A DNA stretch of 64,000 nt, taken from Vibrio sp. STUT-A11 (GTDB lineage: Bacteria > Pseudomonadota > Gammaproteobacteria > Enterobacterales > Vibrionaceae). The DNA lies in assembly GCF_026000435.1 (NCBI RefSeq), contig NZ_AP026763.1, forward strand, positions 186,001 to 250,000. The letters are read 5' to 3'. The position numbers were made by a program, and so were the translations under genes. Below the pieces are notes generated by a model. That model was not told the DNA's origin. It did not search any database and was given only the letters and a program-made list of their open reading frames with translations. This document shows positions 62,700-64,000 of this stretch, piece by piece. The first letter of the stretch is position 1; each line of letters begins with the position of its first letter.

Positions 62700-64000
62700 C
62701 TAAAACAGAATAAGCACGGCACCATAAACAATAAACAAGCCGACCAATCCAAGGATAAGGCCGACTTTCGCCATGTCTTTACTTTCTATCAAGCCTGTCG
62801 AGTAAGCCAGTGAGTTTGGTGGTGTAGATACAGGTAAAATCATGCCGAGTGATGCTGAGAAGGCGACCACGACCAACAGACCCTGGAGCCCCCCAATAGA
62901 AGCCAAGCTTGGCATGGATGCACCAATCGCGGCAGCAATTGGCATCAACAAGTTAGCTGTCGCGGTGTTAGACATAAAGTTTGCCATTAGCCAACAGACA
63001 ACCGATAGCGCGAGCACAACCGCAAATGGAGAGAGTGACTCGTAGTCTATCGCATGGGCTAAGGCTTCAGCTAAGCCGGTTTTATCCAGTGCAATACCAA
63101 TCGCAATACCACCAGCTACCAGCCAAAGCACGTCCCAGTTAATGAGTTTCAGCTCTTCTTTGCCCATGATGCCAGTTAAGGTGAAGATCGCCAGTGGGAT
63201 AATCGCGACCACATAGGTGTTCATGCCGTGGGCTTGGGTTGTCATCCATAGCAGAATCGTCATTGCAAACGTCACGTAGACCACATAGGCACGCCAACTT
63301 CTCTTGAACGTCCCATCCAGTTTGAGTTTCATCTCTGCCTCGCTAGAAGGGAAAAGCTTTTGCAGTAAGAACCAGGCAAGGGTGAGTTGTATTAGTACAA
63401 ACGGCAGGCCCATCATCATCCAGCTCAGGAAGTCAATGGTGTTTTCACCGGTGAGATACTGCAGGGCAATGGCATTGGGTGGCGTACCGATAGGCGTTGC
63501 GATACCACCAGTGTTTGCTGCGATCGGGATACATAACACCAGTGCTTTAATGCCTAAGTCGCCTTTTGGCGCAGAAGCGACGATCGGGCCTAATAAAGCC
63601 AGCATCATCACCGTTGTCGCGGTATTAGACATAAACATAGAGAATACGGCCGTGATCAGCATCAGGCCAAGCATGATGAATTTAGGTTGCGTGCCAAATG
63701 GTTTGAGCAGAACACGTGCAAGGTTGTTGTCGAGATCGTACTTTGAGGCAGCAATGGCGAGTGCAAAACCACCCATGAAGAGAATGATGATCGGTGATGA
63801 GAAAGCGGAAAAAATGTCGGTGTAGGCGATCAGTTCGCCAAGATCGTGACCAGCTGGCGGTGCTCGAAAGAGATGTAATCCTTTATCGGAGATCATGATA
63901 AGTTCAAGGGCGATGATCAGGATGGAGGTGGCGAAAACGGGCACGGGTTCCAGTACCCAAAGCAGGGCTGCAAGAAGAAAAATAGCCAGTAGACGATGTT
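62700..64000 (-). CDS. SLC13/DASS-type sodium:carboxylate transporter, N-terminus outside window
   Basis: Open to the window edge; the frame upstream of the GTG at 63944 continues in register (FLLAALLWVLEPVPVFATS), so the start lies beyond 64000. At least 433 residues with 10 or more helices. Family motifs: two SNTATT/SNTATA-N signatures (near MFMSNTATTVMML and NFMSNTATANLLM) and IPIAANTGGIATPIGTPPN, which form the Na+ and carboxylate sites. Probable substrates are succinate, malate or a related diacid. Confidence 0.9.
   Translation of the reverse strand, partial: HRLLAIFLLAALLWVLEPVPVFATSILIIALELIMISDKGLHLFRAPPAGHDLGELIAYTDIFSAFSSPIIILFMGGFALAIAASKYDLDNNLARVLLKPFGTQPKFIMLGLMLITAVFSMFMSNTATTVMMLALLGPIVASAPKGDLGIKALVLCIPIAANTGGIATPIGTPPNAIALQYLTGENTIDFLSWMMMGLPFVLIQLTLAWFLLQKLFPSSEAEMKLKLDGTFKRSWRAYVVYVTFAMTILLWMTTQAHGMNTYVVAIIPLAIFTLTGIMGKEELKLINWDVLWLVAGGIAIGIALDKTGLAEALAHAIDYESLSPFAVVLALSVVCWLMANFMSNTATANLLMPIAAAIGASMPSLASIGGLQGLLVVVAFSASLGMILPVSTPPNSLAYSTGLIESKDMAKVGLILGLVGLFIVYGAVLILF

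Overview
This window is chromosomal DNA of a gammaproteobacterium, almost certainly a Vibrio (main chromosome). Reasons: the rRNA spacer carries tRNA-Lys(TTT)-Ala(TGC)-Val(TAC); the order aroQ-accB-accC-prmA-dusB-fis is followed by an acs / CrbS-CrbR acetate cluster; and the dsbD-dcuA-aspA-fxsA, cpxRA-cpxP-fieF-pfkA, groESL-epmB-efp-frdDCBA-epmA and gpsA-secB-yibN-gpmM neighbourhoods are enterobacterial/vibrio-like. The species cannot be fixed from the sequence alone. Nearly all of the window is housekeeping DNA. The accessory material is one intact IS4-family element, one decayed IS630-family transposase and a few small repeats.

Layout. 1-3852: the end of an rrn operon (three spacer tRNAs, 23S, 5S, tRNA-Asp). 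3853-4890: a gene-poor tail with decayed copies of the tRNA-Asp 3' end plus terminator, and a broken transposase. 4890-9811: fis, dusB, prmA, accC, accB and aroQ, all on the minus strand. 9990-27490: a carbon and acetate block with acs, a DnaQ-type exonuclease, a cNMP/CBS/DUF294 protein, an MFS carrier, the hybrid sensor kinase CrbS (transporter-like sensor domain), Fur-controlled fumC with a FagA-like partner, a two-subunit sodium:solute symporter, the K+/H+ antiporter NhaP2 and the LuxR-type regulator CrbR. 27640-32976: dsbD, dcuA and aspA. 32977-40001: fxsA, trmL, Mn-type sodA, cpxA/cpxR divergent from cpxP, fieF and pfkA. 40105-52268: a MATE pump, groESL, an exported repeat protein, epmB/efp, frdDCBA, epmA, VanZ and TetR genes. 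52417-59313: a DHH phosphoesterase, the IS4 element inserted in a shared terminator, envC, cysE, gpsA, secB and a rhodanese. 59867-64000: gpmM, an EamA carrier, a large palindromic repeat and the C-terminal part of an SLC13-type transporter that runs off the window.

How the genes work together. CrbS/CrbR is known in Vibrio to switch on acs (acetate scavenging). The symporter pair and the exonuclease/DUF294 pair sit in the same block. fumC and sodA each have a 17/19 match to the Fur box, which fits replacing iron enzymes with iron-free ones when iron is scarce. aspA, dcuA and frdABCD form a fumarate-respiration module, with CRP-like or CRP/FNR-like sites near aspA and frd. epmA, epmB and efp together make and modify EF-P.

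Points most worth checking: the IS4 element that split a bidirectional terminator but carries terminator-like hairpins at both ends; the Shine-Dalgarno-masking palindrome in front of sodA; a terminator-like hairpin in the leader of the symporter operon; and the exonuclease + cNMP/CBS/DUF294 pair in the acetate locus, whose function is not known to me.
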